Shown here piece after piece: positions 1 to 9,121 of a DNA stretch of 64,000 nt. The position numbers were made by a program, and so were the translations under genes. Source of the stretch: Verrucomicrobiia bacterium (GTDB taxonomy: Bacteria; Verrucomicrobiota; Verrucomicrobiia; Limisphaerales; Pedosphaeraceae); NCBI GenBank assembly GCA_036268055.1, contig DATAUW010000037.1, forward strand, positions 1 through 64,000. Direction: 5' to 3'. The stretch's first letter is position 1. Every line of letters begins with the position of its first letter. The notes under the pieces are model-generated. The model saw only the letters and a program-made list of their open reading frames with translations. It searched no databases and was not told the origin of the DNA.

Positions 1-149
1 TTGAAATTGGGAATGAGGATGTCGTTCCACACCGTCATGAACCCCCACATGAAAAACAGGATCGTCATGATCGCAAACGGGCCACGGTAGGTTTGGCCGT
101 CGGATTTTTGGGTGCCGGAAGTAGATGATTGAGATGCGGGAATTGCCAT
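1..149 (-). CDS. FucP-like sugar permease (MFS), N-terminal fragment
   Basis: Partial gene whose 3' part lies outside the window. From the ATG at 149 the protein reads a polar leader, then RGPFAIMTILFFMWGFMTVW and NDILIPNF. The FFMWGF-T-NDILIP signature is typical of the first membrane helix of fucose/glucose/galactose:H+ symporters of the FucP/GluP group. It is the last visible member of a minus-strand operon with GH92, a serine hydrolase, GH76 and a second MFS sugar porter, 63 bp downstream of the latter. It would import a monosaccharide released by those enzymes; mannose is the natural guess, but the substrate cannot be read from this fragment. Confidence 0.8.
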   Translation of the reverse strand, partial: MAIPASQSSTSGTQKSDGQTYRGPFAIMTILFFMWGFMTVWNDILIPNF

Positions 150-212
150 AGTGGTTTCGTAGCTTAGACAGGAAATTTTGCTTTAGTCAAACCGTTCATG
201 CCCGCCGGCGAG

Positions 213-1616
213 TTATGAAATACCGAGCCGCTGTTGCACCTGCTCCAACGGCACGCCTTTGGTTTCGACTACCATCGTTTTGACCCAGATGAGTTGCAGA
301 ACCATCATGAAGGCAAAAAAGCCAAAAATGAATCCGGCTCTTTCAGGCTTCACGTCTGCGCCAATCGTCTTCACCGCAATGGGAAAAGCCGTTGTCAGCA
401 GCGCGGCGAAAATCCAATGCGTAAAACTGCCGAGCGATTGTCCCTGCGCGCGATGGCGATTCGGGAAAATTTCGGAGATCAAAACCCAGATCACCGCCCC
501 TTGCCCGATTGCGTGCGAAGCTATAAAAGCAAAGATGCAAACCGGCACGATCACATAGTGCGCTGTGAAAAATGCCCATGCCACCAATCCAAGTGAAATA
601 ATGTAACCAAACGAACCGATGAAGAGAAGCGTGCGACGCCCCAGCCGGTCAATCAGCCACAATCCGGCGAAGGTAAAAACGAAATTCGTCACGCCGATGC
701 CCAGGGATTGCAACAACGCCGCCTTCTCACCAAGACCGGTCATTTCAAATATGCGCGGCGCAAAGTAAAGGATCGCGTTGATGCCCGATAGCTGGTTGAA
801 AAACGCGACGAGAAACGCCAGCATAATCGGCACGCGCAAACGCATTGTCCAAAAATGTCCCGACGAAACTTTTTCCGTTGAAGCGGAAATAATTTCATTC
901 GCTTCCGCGTCAATTTCCGCCGCCGACGCATGCGGCTGGATGCGTTTAAGGACTTCAATGCCCGCTTTGCGATCGCCTTTGCGAGTCAGCAACCAGCGCG
1001 GACTTTCGGGAATGCCAAAACAAAACACCGTGTAAAGCAGCGACGGAAATGCAGCCACGCCAAGCATCCAGCGCCAGTCATTTGCGCTTGTTCCGGCCAG
1101 CAACCAGTTCGATCCGAAAGCGACGAGAATGCCGAAAACGATATTGAACTGAAACATTCCCGCCAATCGTCCGCGATGTTGCGGCGGCGAGATTTCGGAA
1201 ATATAAAGCGGCGCGACCACCGTCGAGATGCCGATGCCCAACCCGCCAATCATGCGGGCCGCAATGAACAAATAAACTCCCGGCGCGAGCCCCGTGCCAA
1301 TCGCAGAAATCAGGTAGAGAACGCCTATCCACAGCAACGTCGCGCGGCGTCCAAACCGGTCCGTCGGCCAGCCGCCAATCAAGGAACCCAGGACCGTTCC
1401 GTAAAGCGCTGAGCCCATGGCGATGCCGTGCATGCCGGCACTAAGCCCCCACAACGCCTGAATTTTTTGTTCCGCTCCCGAAATCACCACCGTGTCGAAG
1501 CCGAATAAAAATCCGGCGAGCGCGGATGTAAGCGCCCAAAAAAACAGACGCCCGTTCATCTCTTCGCCTGGTCCACGACTCGTGGTTCGACTCCCTGAAT
1601 CAATCGCGATGCTCAT
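213..1616 (-). CDS. MFS sugar porter (proton-coupled sugar transporter)
   Basis: A 467-aa protein of normal length for the sugar porter family (PF00083), predicted 12 membrane helices. Family signatures are present: GWPTDRFGRR between helices 2 and 3, PLYISEISPPQHRGRLAG, PESPRWLL before the central loop, QLSGINAILYFAP in helix 7, DRLGRR in the second half, and a terminal ETKGVPLEQV, which is a one-residue variant of the usual PETKG. A later Met at about residue 20 (MNGRLFF) is a possible alternative start. It lies 19 bp downstream of the GH76 gene, so it probably imports sugars from mannan breakdown. The exact hexose or pentose is not determinable. Confidence 0.88.
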   Translation of the reverse strand: MSIAIDSGSRTTSRGPGEEMNGRLFFWALTSALAGFLFGFDTVVISGAEQKIQALWGLSAGMHGIAMGSALYGTVLGSLIGGWPTDRFGRRATLLWIGVLYLISAIGTGLAPGVYLFIAARMIGGLGIGISTVVAPLYISEISPPQHRGRLAGMFQFNIVFGILVAFGSNWLLAGTSANDWRWMLGVAAFPSLLYTVFCFGIPESPRWLLTRKGDRKAGIEVLKRIQPHASAAEIDAEANEIISASTEKVSSGHFWTMRLRVPIMLAFLVAFFNQLSGINAILYFAPRIFEMTGLGEKAALLQSLGIGVTNFVFTFAGLWLIDRLGRRTLLFIGSFGYIISLGLVAWAFFTAHYVIVPVCIFAFIASHAIGQGAVIWVLISEIFPNRHRAQGQSLGSFTHWIFAALLTTAFPIAVKTIGADVKPERAGFIFGFFAFMMVLQLIWVKTMVVETKGVPLEQVQQRLGIS

Positions 1617-1635
1617 GTGTTTTTGGTTTTGGAAA

Positions 1636-2739
1636 TTATTCGTTCGGTGGTATCACGTGCATGATGACAACTGAACTGCTGCACGCCCACGATTTCACCG
1701 GGTCGGGCGGCATCGGTTTATCCCACTGTGACCACGAAATATTTTCCGGCAACCGGCGATTTTTCCAGGCTGCATCGGCATTGGCTTGCAACCATTTTAA
1801 ATACGAATCCTGAAGGCCGCGATCAGTCATAAACTTCGCCAACCACCGCGCGCAGATGCCGTGAAACCCCGCCGCGTCGCCCGTTTGCCCGTAGTCCGGC
1901 ATTAACCCGTCCTTGCTCAAAACATTCTTGGTGTAATCCGCCGCCAGCTTCGCGTCGTTGGTGGCGCCGAGAAAATTTGCCGCACCAATGAACGTGCCTT
2001 CGTTATACGTGAAGGCTATGGGATGCATACGCCCATTGATTCCGATGTTGTCATAGACCTGCCCGCTGTTGGTGTTGAACAAAGTCGCGCGCTCCCATTC
2101 AAAAATTTCCTTCGACTTGGCGAGATAGTTGGTGTCGCCATAAATCTGATACAGCAAATACGACGCAATTGCCGCGGGGCCATTGACACAAGCGTTCTTC
2201 GAGCGATTGTTTATTTTCCACCACAGGCCGCCGCCAAGATTCGTGGACCAGGCCCGCGCGTAACACATGTCAAAATTCGATTTCGCCGCGTCGCGAAATT
2301 CCATGTTGCCGGTCAACTGCGTCGCGCGCGCGCAAGCGATGACCATCCACATGATGTCGTCGTTGAATTCGTTGCGCGACCAAAGGATGCCGTGATCGGC
2401 GACGAAACCATTGAAAAGCTGGGTGAACTGCGTCAGGCACGCGCGGTTCGCCGTGCGCTGATAGACATCCAAAATCATTTCCATTTGTTCCGCGCGATCC
2501 CAAAAAAAAGTTTTTCCGCCTTCGGTCGTGCTGCGATAAAACCCCTTGTTGCCATTCGTGAAATAAAACACGTCGTTATAGGACGCAAAAATTGTATTCG
2601 CATCCGCCGCCGTGAACGCTTGAACTTCAAACGTGAGCATCAACGGAAAACTCGCGACCGCAAAAATCACCACGCGCCGCAGCCAATCACCACAATCAAA
2701 AGCTCTCCAGCATTTTAGAAAACTTTTGGCAAGAGTCAT
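1636..2739 (-). CDS. GH76-type endo-alpha-1,6-mannanase, exported
   Basis: About 367 aa using the ATG at 2739. Longer upstream frames exist but overlap the end of the preceding hydrolase gene, while 2739 leaves a 32-bp operonic gap and precedes a plausible signal peptide (hydrophobic WLRRVVIFAVASFPLMLTF). The mature part has the alpha/alpha-barrel pattern of GH76, including FYRSTTEGGKTFFWDRAEQM, and the catalytic Asp pair at D127-D128 (FNDDIMWMVIA). GH76 enzymes cleave alpha-1,6-mannan backbones such as those of fungal mannan or mycobacterial lipomannan. Pairing with GH92 in one operon fits complete mannan breakdown. Some relatives act on other alpha-1,6-linked glycans. Confidence 0.8.
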   Translation of the reverse strand: MTLAKSFLKCWRAFDCGDWLRRVVIFAVASFPLMLTFEVQAFTAADANTIFASYNDVFYFTNGNKGFYRSTTEGGKTFFWDRAEQMEMILDVYQRTANRACLTQFTQLFNGFVADHGILWSRNEFNDDIMWMVIACARATQLTGNMEFRDAAKSNFDMCYARAWSTNLGGGLWWKINNRSKNACVNGPAAIASYLLYQIYGDTNYLAKSKEIFEWERATLFNTNSGQVYDNIGINGRMHPIAFTYNEGTFIGAANFLGATNDAKLAADYTKNVLSKDGLMPDYGQTGDAAGFHGICARWLAKFMTDRGLQDSYLKWLQANADAAWKNRRLPENISWSQWDKPMPPDPVKSWACSSSVVIMHVIPPNE

Positions 2740-2771
2740 TCGATTATCTTTCGCGGATGGCTTTGAATCTG

Positions 2772-3887
2772 TTAATTCGTTTTCTTGTCCGGGTGTGCCA
2801 CCAGATTTGCGGCCGCCTGCTTTAATTTTTCCTGGGCTGCAGCATCCTCGGGAAGCGCCGCGTTTTGAAATGCCGGGAGCAGCTTGTCCCAAATGACATT
2901 GAGTTCTCCCTGCATGTTGCCGGTTTGCGCCGTGATGGCAACGACAGCATCCTGGTCAGGCATCACGACGCAAAATTGTCCTGCCGCGCCATCCCCGCGA
3001 AAGGCATTGTGCTGGCAACGCCAGAATTGAAAACCATAGCCCTGCTGCCAGTCCGAACCCATTTTGGCGTGGTTTTCCTGTTCGTTTGGCACCTGTTTGC
3101 TGGTCGCCTGTTCCACCCAATCCTGCGGTATCAACTGCTTGCCCTGCCATTTTCCTTTTTGCAAATAAAGCTGGCCGAATTTAGCGATGTCCTCCGTGCA
3201 TAAATACAGTCCATAACCACCAAGCGAATTGCCTTCGGGACTCGCATCCCAGCGCGGATTTTCAATTCCCAGCGGCTCAAATAATCGCGGTTTCAAAAAA
3301 TCCAGCGACGTTTGCCCGGTTACTTTCGTCACGATGGCGGACAGGGTATAGCTGCCCATCGTGTTATAGAGAAAATGCGTGCCCGGCCTATGCAAAACCG
3401 GATGAGCGAGAAATTGTTTCACTGAGGGATTTCCATTAGTCGCCTTGGGTTCAGTGTCGTGGCCGCAAGTCATCGTGAGCAGATCGCGCACGGTCATGGC
3501 CTTGAGATTATCCGAAGGATCTTTCGGCGCGTCGACGGGAAAAAATTTCAGCACTGGATCGTCGAGACTTAATTTACCTTCGTGAATCGCCAACCCGACT
3601 GCGGTCGAATTAAAGCTTTTGCTCAACGACCATAACACATGCGGCTTGTCCGCCGCTTCCGGCTTCCACCATCCGTCAGCGATGACTTTGCCATGCCGCA
3701 GGATCATGAAACTGTGCAGCGTGTTGATGTTCGTATCAATGGTCTGAACGAAATCAAGAATCGCCCGCGACGAAATTCCCTCCGCCTCCGGCGTGCTGCG
3801 CGGCAAGGGAGCGTTGACGGCGAACACGCGAAGGGAAGCCGTCATCAGGATCGCGGCGAACATCGTGAGGAGTGATTTATATTTCAT
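2772..3887 (-). CDS. Exported class C beta-lactamase-like serine hydrolase
   Basis: A 371-aa protein with an N-terminal signal peptide (KSLLTMFAAILMTASLRVFA). It matches the beta-lactamase/EstB/D-aminopeptidase superfamily (PF00144): nucleophile motif S-L-S-K at residues 87-90 (WSLSKSF), the tyrosine motif region FLYNTMGSYTLSAIV, and GGYGLYLCTEDIAKFGQLYL, which is typical of the esterase-like branch. It lies 25 bp after the GH92 gene and 32 bp before GH76, so it is co-transcribed with mannan enzymes. A role as an esterase or transacylase acting on decorated glycan is possible. An antibiotic-resistance role is not supported by the context. Confidence 0.85.
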   Translation of the reverse strand: MKYKSLLTMFAAILMTASLRVFAVNAPLPRSTPEAEGISSRAILDFVQTIDTNINTLHSFMILRHGKVIADGWWKPEAADKPHVLWSLSKSFNSTAVGLAIHEGKLSLDDPVLKFFPVDAPKDPSDNLKAMTVRDLLTMTCGHDTEPKATNGNPSVKQFLAHPVLHRPGTHFLYNTMGSYTLSAIVTKVTGQTSLDFLKPRLFEPLGIENPRWDASPEGNSLGGYGLYLCTEDIAKFGQLYLQKGKWQGKQLIPQDWVEQATSKQVPNEQENHAKMGSDWQQGYGFQFWRCQHNAFRGDGAAGQFCVVMPDQDAVVAITAQTGNMQGELNVIWDKLLPAFQNAALPEDAAAQEKLKQAAANLVAHPDKKTN

Positions 3888-3912
3888 GGTGGTTCGTCAA
3901 GAGTTCAACTTT

Positions 3913-6198
3913 CTAATCCCGGCGAATTCCCGCGTTCAAAATCCCTGGCGGACGGTCTTGCGGCGCAGAGCCGAAATCTTTGTTGGGAGTTGGCCCCATG
4001 TTCAAGACCAATTTACCGCCATCGGTAATGTCATGCTGCGAAATCCAACTCCGAGTCATCGGCTTGCCATTGAGCGATGCCGATTGGATATATGGATTTG
4101 TGTCGGAAAGATTTTTGGCGACGACGGTGAACGTGCGGCCTTTCGCGAATTTCTTATCCAAATGCAGCGTGACCTCATCGAGCAGCGGACTGCCCAGAAT
4201 ATAAGTGCTGCTGACGGGATCCACCGGATAGAAACCCATCGCCGTGAAGACATACCATGCCGACATCTGTCCGCAATCGTCATTGCCGCAAATGCCACCG
4301 GGCGTGTTGTTGTAAAGCTTGGAGGCTATCTGGCGAACGCGGGTTTGGGTCTTCCACGGCTGGCCCGCATAGTTATAGAGGTAAGCCACGTGATGAACGG
4401 GTTCGTTGCCGTGCGCATACATTCCGATAACGCCGGTGACATCGGGGATCATCGCGAGGTTCGGAATTTTTTCCGTGGTGTCGAACGTCTCGTCCAATCG
4501 CGCCGCGAATTTTTCGTCGCCGCCGAGTTTATCAATCAGGCCATAGACATTATGCAGGACGAAGAAGTTGTACTGCCACGCGTTGGCCTCGGTGTATTCG
4601 TTGAAATTGATGCTGTTGATCGCCTTGGCGTCGAATGGTTCGATCCAGCTTCCATCGGCCTTTTTACCGCGCATGAAACCGGTGGATGGATCAAAAACAT
4701 TCTCCCAGGTTTGCGAGCGTTTGAAATATTTCTCCGCGACATCATCCTTGCCAAGAGCTTTTGCGAATCGCGCGATGCACGAATCGTCATAGGAATATTC
4801 CAAAACTTTCGAGACGCTCTGCACTCCTTTGCCGGTGGGAATGAAACCCTGGTCGCGATAGGATTGCATCTGCGCGCGGTTCTTGTCCGTGCAGGCGATC
4901 ATGTCGTCGAGCGCTTCGCTGGCATCCCAGTCACGAAACCCTTTCATGTAAGCATCTGCGATCACCGGAATCGCGTGATTGCCGATCATGCACCAGGTCT
5001 CCTTGCCACCTTCCGGCCAAACCGGAAGCGTGTTCTGGCCAAAAGTTTTGAAGTGCTCCAGCATCGTATCCACGAAGTCATTTACCCGCGCAGGCTGCGT
5101 CAGCGTCAGCAGCGGATTTTCCGCGCGAAATGTGTCCCACAAAGACATCTCGGTATAATAGTCATAACCTTTGGCCTGATGCACCTTGTCATCTGGCCCG
5201 CGAAACTGCCCATCCACGTCGCTCAAAAGCGTCGGCGCGAGCATGGTGTGATAAAGCGAAGTATAGAATGTCTGCTTGAGATTTTTGTCTTTGGTCTCCC
5301 CGTCCAGCACGTCCAGCGCCTTGCTCCACTCCTTGCGAGCCGCCGAAGCGACGCCATCGAAATCCCAATCCGCAATTTCCGCGTGCAAATTATTTCGCGC
5401 ACCCTCGACACTCACGGTGGACAATCCCACGCGCACTAAAATTTGTTCGCCCGCCTTGGTCTTGAAATCGAAATGTCCCTTGGTTTCCCGTCCGGTGGTT
5501 TGCTGCCCGTCCACATCCTTGTCACCCTGGGCGACGCCCGACGCGTCGAACGGCCGCGAAAATTCCATCACGAAATAATAGGTCTTGCCGCCGCCCCACC
5601 CTTCACTCCGGCGATATCCGCTTGCCGTATGATTGTTTTCAATCGTCAGTTGCGATTCGCGCGTGCGGTTGGAGACGCCATGTTGCAAATCCACCACGAT
5701 ATGCGCGTCGTTCGTCGCCGGAAAAGTGTAGCGATGCATCCCCGCCCGTGCCGTCGCTGTCAATTCCACCTTGACTTGATAATCCGGCAGCATCACTTCG
5801 TAGTAACCCGGGTGCGCGACTTCATGATCGTGCGAAAATCGCGCGCGATACCCCTCACCGGGTCGCGCCCCCGGAGTCAGGCGCAACGGGCCGGTGGTCG
5901 GCATGAGCAGAACATTTCCCAAATCACCTACTCCAGTGCCAGTCAAATGGTTATGCGAAAAACCAAGGATGCTCGTATCAGAATAATGATAGCCGGACGC
6001 GCCATCCCATCCGCTGTCGCGCGTGTCTGGCGAAAGCTGCACCATGCCAAATGGCACCGTCGCACCCGGATACACATGCCCATGTTCCGCCGTGCCGATC
6101 ATCGGATTCACCTCGTCCACTGGCGACGCCGCCTGGCAAACAAGAGCAGCGCACAAAAAAGTTGCGCCAGAAACCACACACATCATCATTTTTTTCAT
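3913..6198 (-). CDS. GH92 exo-alpha-mannosidase, exported
   Basis: About 761 aa from the ATG at 6198, which opens a clean signal peptide (MKKMMMCVVSGATFLCAALV) ending near CQAASP; upstream in-frame extension has no signal-like start. The protein begins with the GH92 hallmark VNPMIGTAEHGHVYPGATVP, followed by FGMVQLSPDTRDSGWDGASG. It also has ETWCMIGNHAIPVIADAY and, late, GICGNDDCGQMSAWYVFTAM with the conserved acidic pair. GH92 enzymes are Ca2+-dependent inverting exo-alpha-mannosidases (1,2-, 1,3-, 1,4- or 1,6-linkages). It is the first gene of the minus-strand operon and would trim side chains before GH76 attacks the backbone. Linkage specificity is not predictable here. Confidence 0.93.
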   Translation of the reverse strand: MKKMMMCVVSGATFLCAALVCQAASPVDEVNPMIGTAEHGHVYPGATVPFGMVQLSPDTRDSGWDGASGYHYSDTSILGFSHNHLTGTGVGDLGNVLLMPTTGPLRLTPGARPGEGYRARFSHDHEVAHPGYYEVMLPDYQVKVELTATARAGMHRYTFPATNDAHIVVDLQHGVSNRTRESQLTIENNHTASGYRRSEGWGGGKTYYFVMEFSRPFDASGVAQGDKDVDGQQTTGRETKGHFDFKTKAGEQILVRVGLSTVSVEGARNNLHAEIADWDFDGVASAARKEWSKALDVLDGETKDKNLKQTFYTSLYHTMLAPTLLSDVDGQFRGPDDKVHQAKGYDYYTEMSLWDTFRAENPLLTLTQPARVNDFVDTMLEHFKTFGQNTLPVWPEGGKETWCMIGNHAIPVIADAYMKGFRDWDASEALDDMIACTDKNRAQMQSYRDQGFIPTGKGVQSVSKVLEYSYDDSCIARFAKALGKDDVAEKYFKRSQTWENVFDPSTGFMRGKKADGSWIEPFDAKAINSINFNEYTEANAWQYNFFVLHNVYGLIDKLGGDEKFAARLDETFDTTEKIPNLAMIPDVTGVIGMYAHGNEPVHHVAYLYNYAGQPWKTQTRVRQIASKLYNNTPGGICGNDDCGQMSAWYVFTAMGFYPVDPVSSTYILGSPLLDEVTLHLDKKFAKGRTFTVVAKNLSDTNPYIQSASLNGKPMTRSWISQHDITDGGKLVLNMGPTPNKDFGSAPQDRPPGILNAGIRRD

Positions 6199-6517
6199 AA
6201 AGATCGTTCCGCAAATAAATAATAAAAAAATTTCTCCAAGCCGCTTGCCCTTTGGGTTGGAAAAACTATCACCGTGGACTAACCGCGATTGCAATACTTT
6301 ATTCCGTGTCCCCGCTATATATGTTCGCCATGAGAAACCAGCTGCTATATTTCCGTTATGTTTTTTCCGTCCTCGAAACTATAAATTCAGGTCAAAATTG
6401 CGGAAGCGATTTCACCAAAGTCAAAAATTCATGGCCCTAACTCCCCATCAAAATTCCCAAGTATATTTTCAAATCCTGATTATACTATCCAGTGGCCGCA
6501 ATAATTTAAAAACACTT
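6199..6517. other. Divergent intergenic region between GH92 operon and alcohol dehydrogenase
   Basis: About 320 bp, AT-rich compared with its surroundings, between two divergently transcribed genes. It should contain both promoters. I see AT-rich stretches such as TTATACT near 6480 that could act as a -10 element for the rightward gene, but no convincing paired -35 box, no strong inverted repeat and no small gene. Confidence 0.4.
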
Positions 6518-7504
6518 ATGCGCTGCATGGTTTTAAATACCGTCGGACAGCTCCTGCAGGAAACCGAACACCCCGTGCCCGCGCCCCAACCCGGCCAGGT
6601 CAGGGTGCGAGTGCTCGCCTGCGCCGTGTGCCGGACCGACCTGCATGTCACCGCTGGCGAATTGTCCAATCCAAAACTTCCCCTGATTCCCGGCCATGAA
6701 ATTGTGGGAACCATTGATGCCCTTGGAGCCGGCGTGAAAGATTTTAAACTCGGCGATCGCGTAGGCATTCCGTGGCTTGGTTGGACTTGCGGCGTCTGTG
6801 CCTATTGTACTTCGGGCCGGGAAAATTTATGCGATACCGCCCGGTTTACCGGATACACGCTCGACGGCGGCTTCGCCGAATACACAGTTGCCGACGCGCG
6901 ATTCTGTTTTCGCATTCCCGAAAAATATTCCGATGCCGAAGCCGCGCCCCTTTTGTGCGCCGGCCTCATCGGCTATCGCTCGCTTTGCAAAACCGGCGAA
7001 GCCAAACGAATCGGCATCTACGGTTTCGGCGCGGCAGCGCACATCGTCACTCAAGTTGCCCGGCATCAGGGACGCGAAATCTACGCCTTCTCACGCCCGG
7101 GCAATTCCAAGTCAGGCGAATTCGCGCGCTCACTGGGCGCCGTGTGGACCGGCAATTCGACCGCCACGCCACCCAAACCGCTCGACGCCGCCATCATTTT
7201 TGCCCCCAGCGGCGAACTCGTTCCGCTCGCGCTTAAAAGTGTCCGCAAAGGAGGAACCGTCGTCTGCGGCGGCATCCACATGAGCGACATACCTTCGTTC
7301 CCATATAATCTGCTTTGGGAAGAGCGCACGCTCTGTTCCGTCGCCAATCTCACGCGCCAGGATGGCCTGACCTTTCTACCCCTTGCCGCCGAAGTCCCCG
7401 TCAAAACCACGATTGAAACTTTTCCTTTGAGCGCGGCAAACGAAGCGCTCGACTGCCTTCGCAACGGAAAACTAAGAGGCGCTGCCGTTTTGCTGATGAC
7501 CTGA
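6518..7504 (+). CDS. Zinc-dependent alcohol dehydrogenase family protein
   Basis: A 328-aa protein from the ATG at 6518 (MRCMVLNTVGQLL); in-frame starts further upstream add sequence without family similarity. Medium-chain dehydrogenase fold: catalytic zinc site with CAVCRTDLH and PGHEIVG, structural zinc lobe CGVCAYCTSGRENLC, then a cofactor-binding part with the glycine pattern IGIYGFGAAAHIVTQ. The conserved GDRVGIPWLGWTCG resembles the AdhP/AdhA-like group that handles ethanol and similar alcohols. It stands alone on the plus strand, divergent from the mannan operon. The actual substrate is unknown. Confidence 0.88.
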   Translation: MRCMVLNTVGQLLQETEHPVPAPQPGQVRVRVLACAVCRTDLHVTAGELSNPKLPLIPGHEIVGTIDALGAGVKDFKLGDRVGIPWLGWTCGVCAYCTSGRENLCDTARFTGYTLDGGFAEYTVADARFCFRIPEKYSDAEAAPLLCAGLIGYRSLCKTGEAKRIGIYGFGAAAHIVTQVARHQGREIYAFSRPGNSKSGEFARSLGAVWTGNSTATPPKPLDAAIIFAPSGELVPLALKSVRKGGTVVCGGIHMSDIPSFPYNLLWEERTLCSVANLTRQDGLTFLPLAAEVPVKTTIETFPLSAANEALDCLRNGKLRGAAVLLMT

Positions 7505-7574
7505 CCGCTAGCCGGGCACAATGACACTTGCAATCATCGCTACAACCTGATTCTTTATTAGTAATTTACCAACG

Positions 7575-7889
7575 GTGAATGTAACTCGCACAATCGGCAA
7601 AATCTTCAACGCGGCCTCGGCTCTCCTATTGACCGCGTTGATTCTTTTTCTCTCCGCCGCCGCCGTCAGTCCCGACTTGCACAAGTTGGTCCATGCTGAT
7701 GCCTGTGCCGCCAATCACACGTGTGCGATCACTTTATTTTCAAAAGCCCAAGTCTCCTCTCCTCCGATTCCCGTGGTATGCGAATGCTTCATCGCGCCGA
7801 TGGTGATGAATCTCCCGTTGGAAAAATTCGTTGCGCATGCCGTCTTTGACGTGCAACTCGCTCCCGGCCGCGCTCCGCCCTTCTGCTGA
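7575..7889 (+). CDS. Small exported Cys/His-containing protein upstream of RND efflux genes
   Basis: A 104-aa protein with a GTG start at 7575. It has an N-terminal hydrophobic segment (ALLLTALILFLSAAAVS) followed by a short His/Cys-containing region (DLHKLVHADACAANHTCAIT, then VVCECF) and ends in PPFC. No annotated family is recognised with confidence; the layout resembles the small DUF2946-type proteins found near copper and heavy-metal efflux genes. It lies about 85 bp before the RND adaptor on the same strand. A periplasmic metal-binding or membrane accessory role is an inference from residues and context only. Confidence 0.6.
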   Translation: MNVTRTIGKIFNAASALLLTALILFLSAAAVSPDLHKLVHADACAANHTCAITLFSKAQVSSPPIPVVCECFIAPMVMNLPLEKFVAHAVFDVQLAPGRAPPFC

Positions 7890-7972
7890 ACTTCCCTGTC
7901 CGGTTTTTCCATTAAAGAAAAGTTACAGAGCCACTCGTGGTTTTGACCTTCCGTTTCGGGCTAACTCACGCA

Positions 7973-9121
7973 ATGAAAATAAAATCTTACGCCATTTTTG
8001 TTCCCGTCGTCGCCATTGCTTTTGCGGCGATAGTGGCCGGCTGTTCACGCACAAGCGAAACGGCCGAGCCTTCCGCACCCGCCTCAACCAACGTCACGCT
8101 CACGGCGGCGCAACGGCAACGCGTCCAACTGCAAACCGTAAAATCGTCGAAATTCCACCGCACGATTGATACCAGCGGCACGGTCGGTTTTGACAACGAC
8201 CAGGCCACTACCATCATCGCCCCAATTTCCGGCCCGGTGGCCAAAATATTGGTTTCACTCGGCGCAGAAGTTAAGGCGGGCGACCCGCTGGCTTTGGTTG
8301 ATTCACCGGATTTTGCCACCGCTATCAGCGGTTATCGAAAAGCTCTCGCCACTTCAACGAATACCCGCCGCATCGCCGATCTCGACGAGGATCTTTTCAA
8401 GCACGGCGCCCTCGCCCGTAGCGCCCTCGAACAAGCCCAAACCGATGCCGTCAACGCCGATGCCGATACCGAAGCCGCCTTGCAACAGGTTCACGCTCTC
8501 GGTGTGAATGACCGGGCCATCGAAGATCTGCGCAAGCATGTCATCTCCACGAATCTTCCTGCCGCCATACGTTCGCCACTGGATGGCACATTGGTCGAAC
8601 GGCTCGTCAGTCCCGGCCAGCTTTTACAAGCTGGCACGACGCCTTGTTTCACCGTGGCGGACCTTTCGCAAATGTGGGTGATGCCAAATATTTTTGAATC
8701 CGATTTGTCTTACGTCGCAGTTGGCGATCCGGCGGAAATTATTACCAGCGCGGACCCGCAAAAAATTCTCGGCGCGGTGGACAACATCTCCGCCATCGTT
8801 GATCCCAACACCCGTTCCATCGGCGTGCGCGTGGTCGTGAAAAATCCCGGCGGCGTTCTCAAGAAACAGATGTACGTCCGCGTGCTGATTCATTCATCCC
8901 GCGAAAGCACAGGCTTGCTCGTGCCGGTTTCGTCCGTTTTGCGAAACGACGAAAATCTGCCCTTCGTTTATTTGGCGGGCGCGGATGGCAGTTTCTCGCG
9001 GCGGCGCGTGATCCTTGGCTCGCGCGTGAATGACGATTACGAAATCACTTCCGGCTTGGCCGAGGGCGATCAGGTAGTCACGGACGGCGGCTTGTTCGTT
9101 CAATTTTTACAAAACCAGTGA
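7973..9121 (+). CDS. RND efflux periplasmic adaptor, CzcB/CusB type lipoprotein
   Basis: About 382 aa from the ATG at 7973, chosen because it starts a lipoprotein signal (MKIKSYAIFVPVVAIAFAAI followed by VAGCS, lipobox Cys near residue 24). Membrane-fusion-protein layout: barrel-sandwich half ATTIIAPISGPVAKILVSLG, alpha hairpin (residues about 125-190), second lipoyl half AAIRSPLDGTLVERLVSPGQ, beta-barrel, and a terminal proximal domain ending in SGLAEGDQVVTDGGLFV. Its stop overlaps the pump start by 4 bp (GTGA), so the two are translationally coupled. It would bridge the inner-membrane pump and the outer-membrane channel. I see no metal-binding N-terminal extension. Confidence 0.9.
   Translation: MKIKSYAIFVPVVAIAFAAIVAGCSRTSETAEPSAPASTNVTLTAAQRQRVQLQTVKSSKFHRTIDTSGTVGFDNDQATTIIAPISGPVAKILVSLGAEVKAGDPLALVDSPDFATAISGYRKALATSTNTRRIADLDEDLFKHGALARSALEQAQTDAVNADADTEAALQQVHALGVNDRAIEDLRKHVISTNLPAAIRSPLDGTLVERLVSPGQLLQAGTTPCFTVADLSQMWVMPNIFESDLSYVAVGDPAEIITSADPQKILGAVDNISAIVDPNTRSIGVRVVVKNPGGVLKKQMYVRVLIHSSRESTGLLVPVSSVLRNDENLPFVYLAGADGSFSRRRVILGSRVNDDYEITSGLAEGDQVVTDGGLFVQFLQNQ

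Noticed and set aside
2740-2892. N-terminal extension of the GH76 gene
   Set aside because: It overlaps the end of the serine hydrolase gene in another frame and is not signal-like; the ATG at 2739 is preferred.
2772-3887. Antibiotic-resistance beta-lactamase
   Set aside because: The family fold is shared with esterases and peptidases; the operon is for mannan use and the sequence near the motifs fits the esterase-like branch.
3793-5439. Long plus-strand open frame opposite GH92
   Set aside because: It lies antisense to a strongly supported GH92 gene in a GC-rich region, with no recognisable domain.
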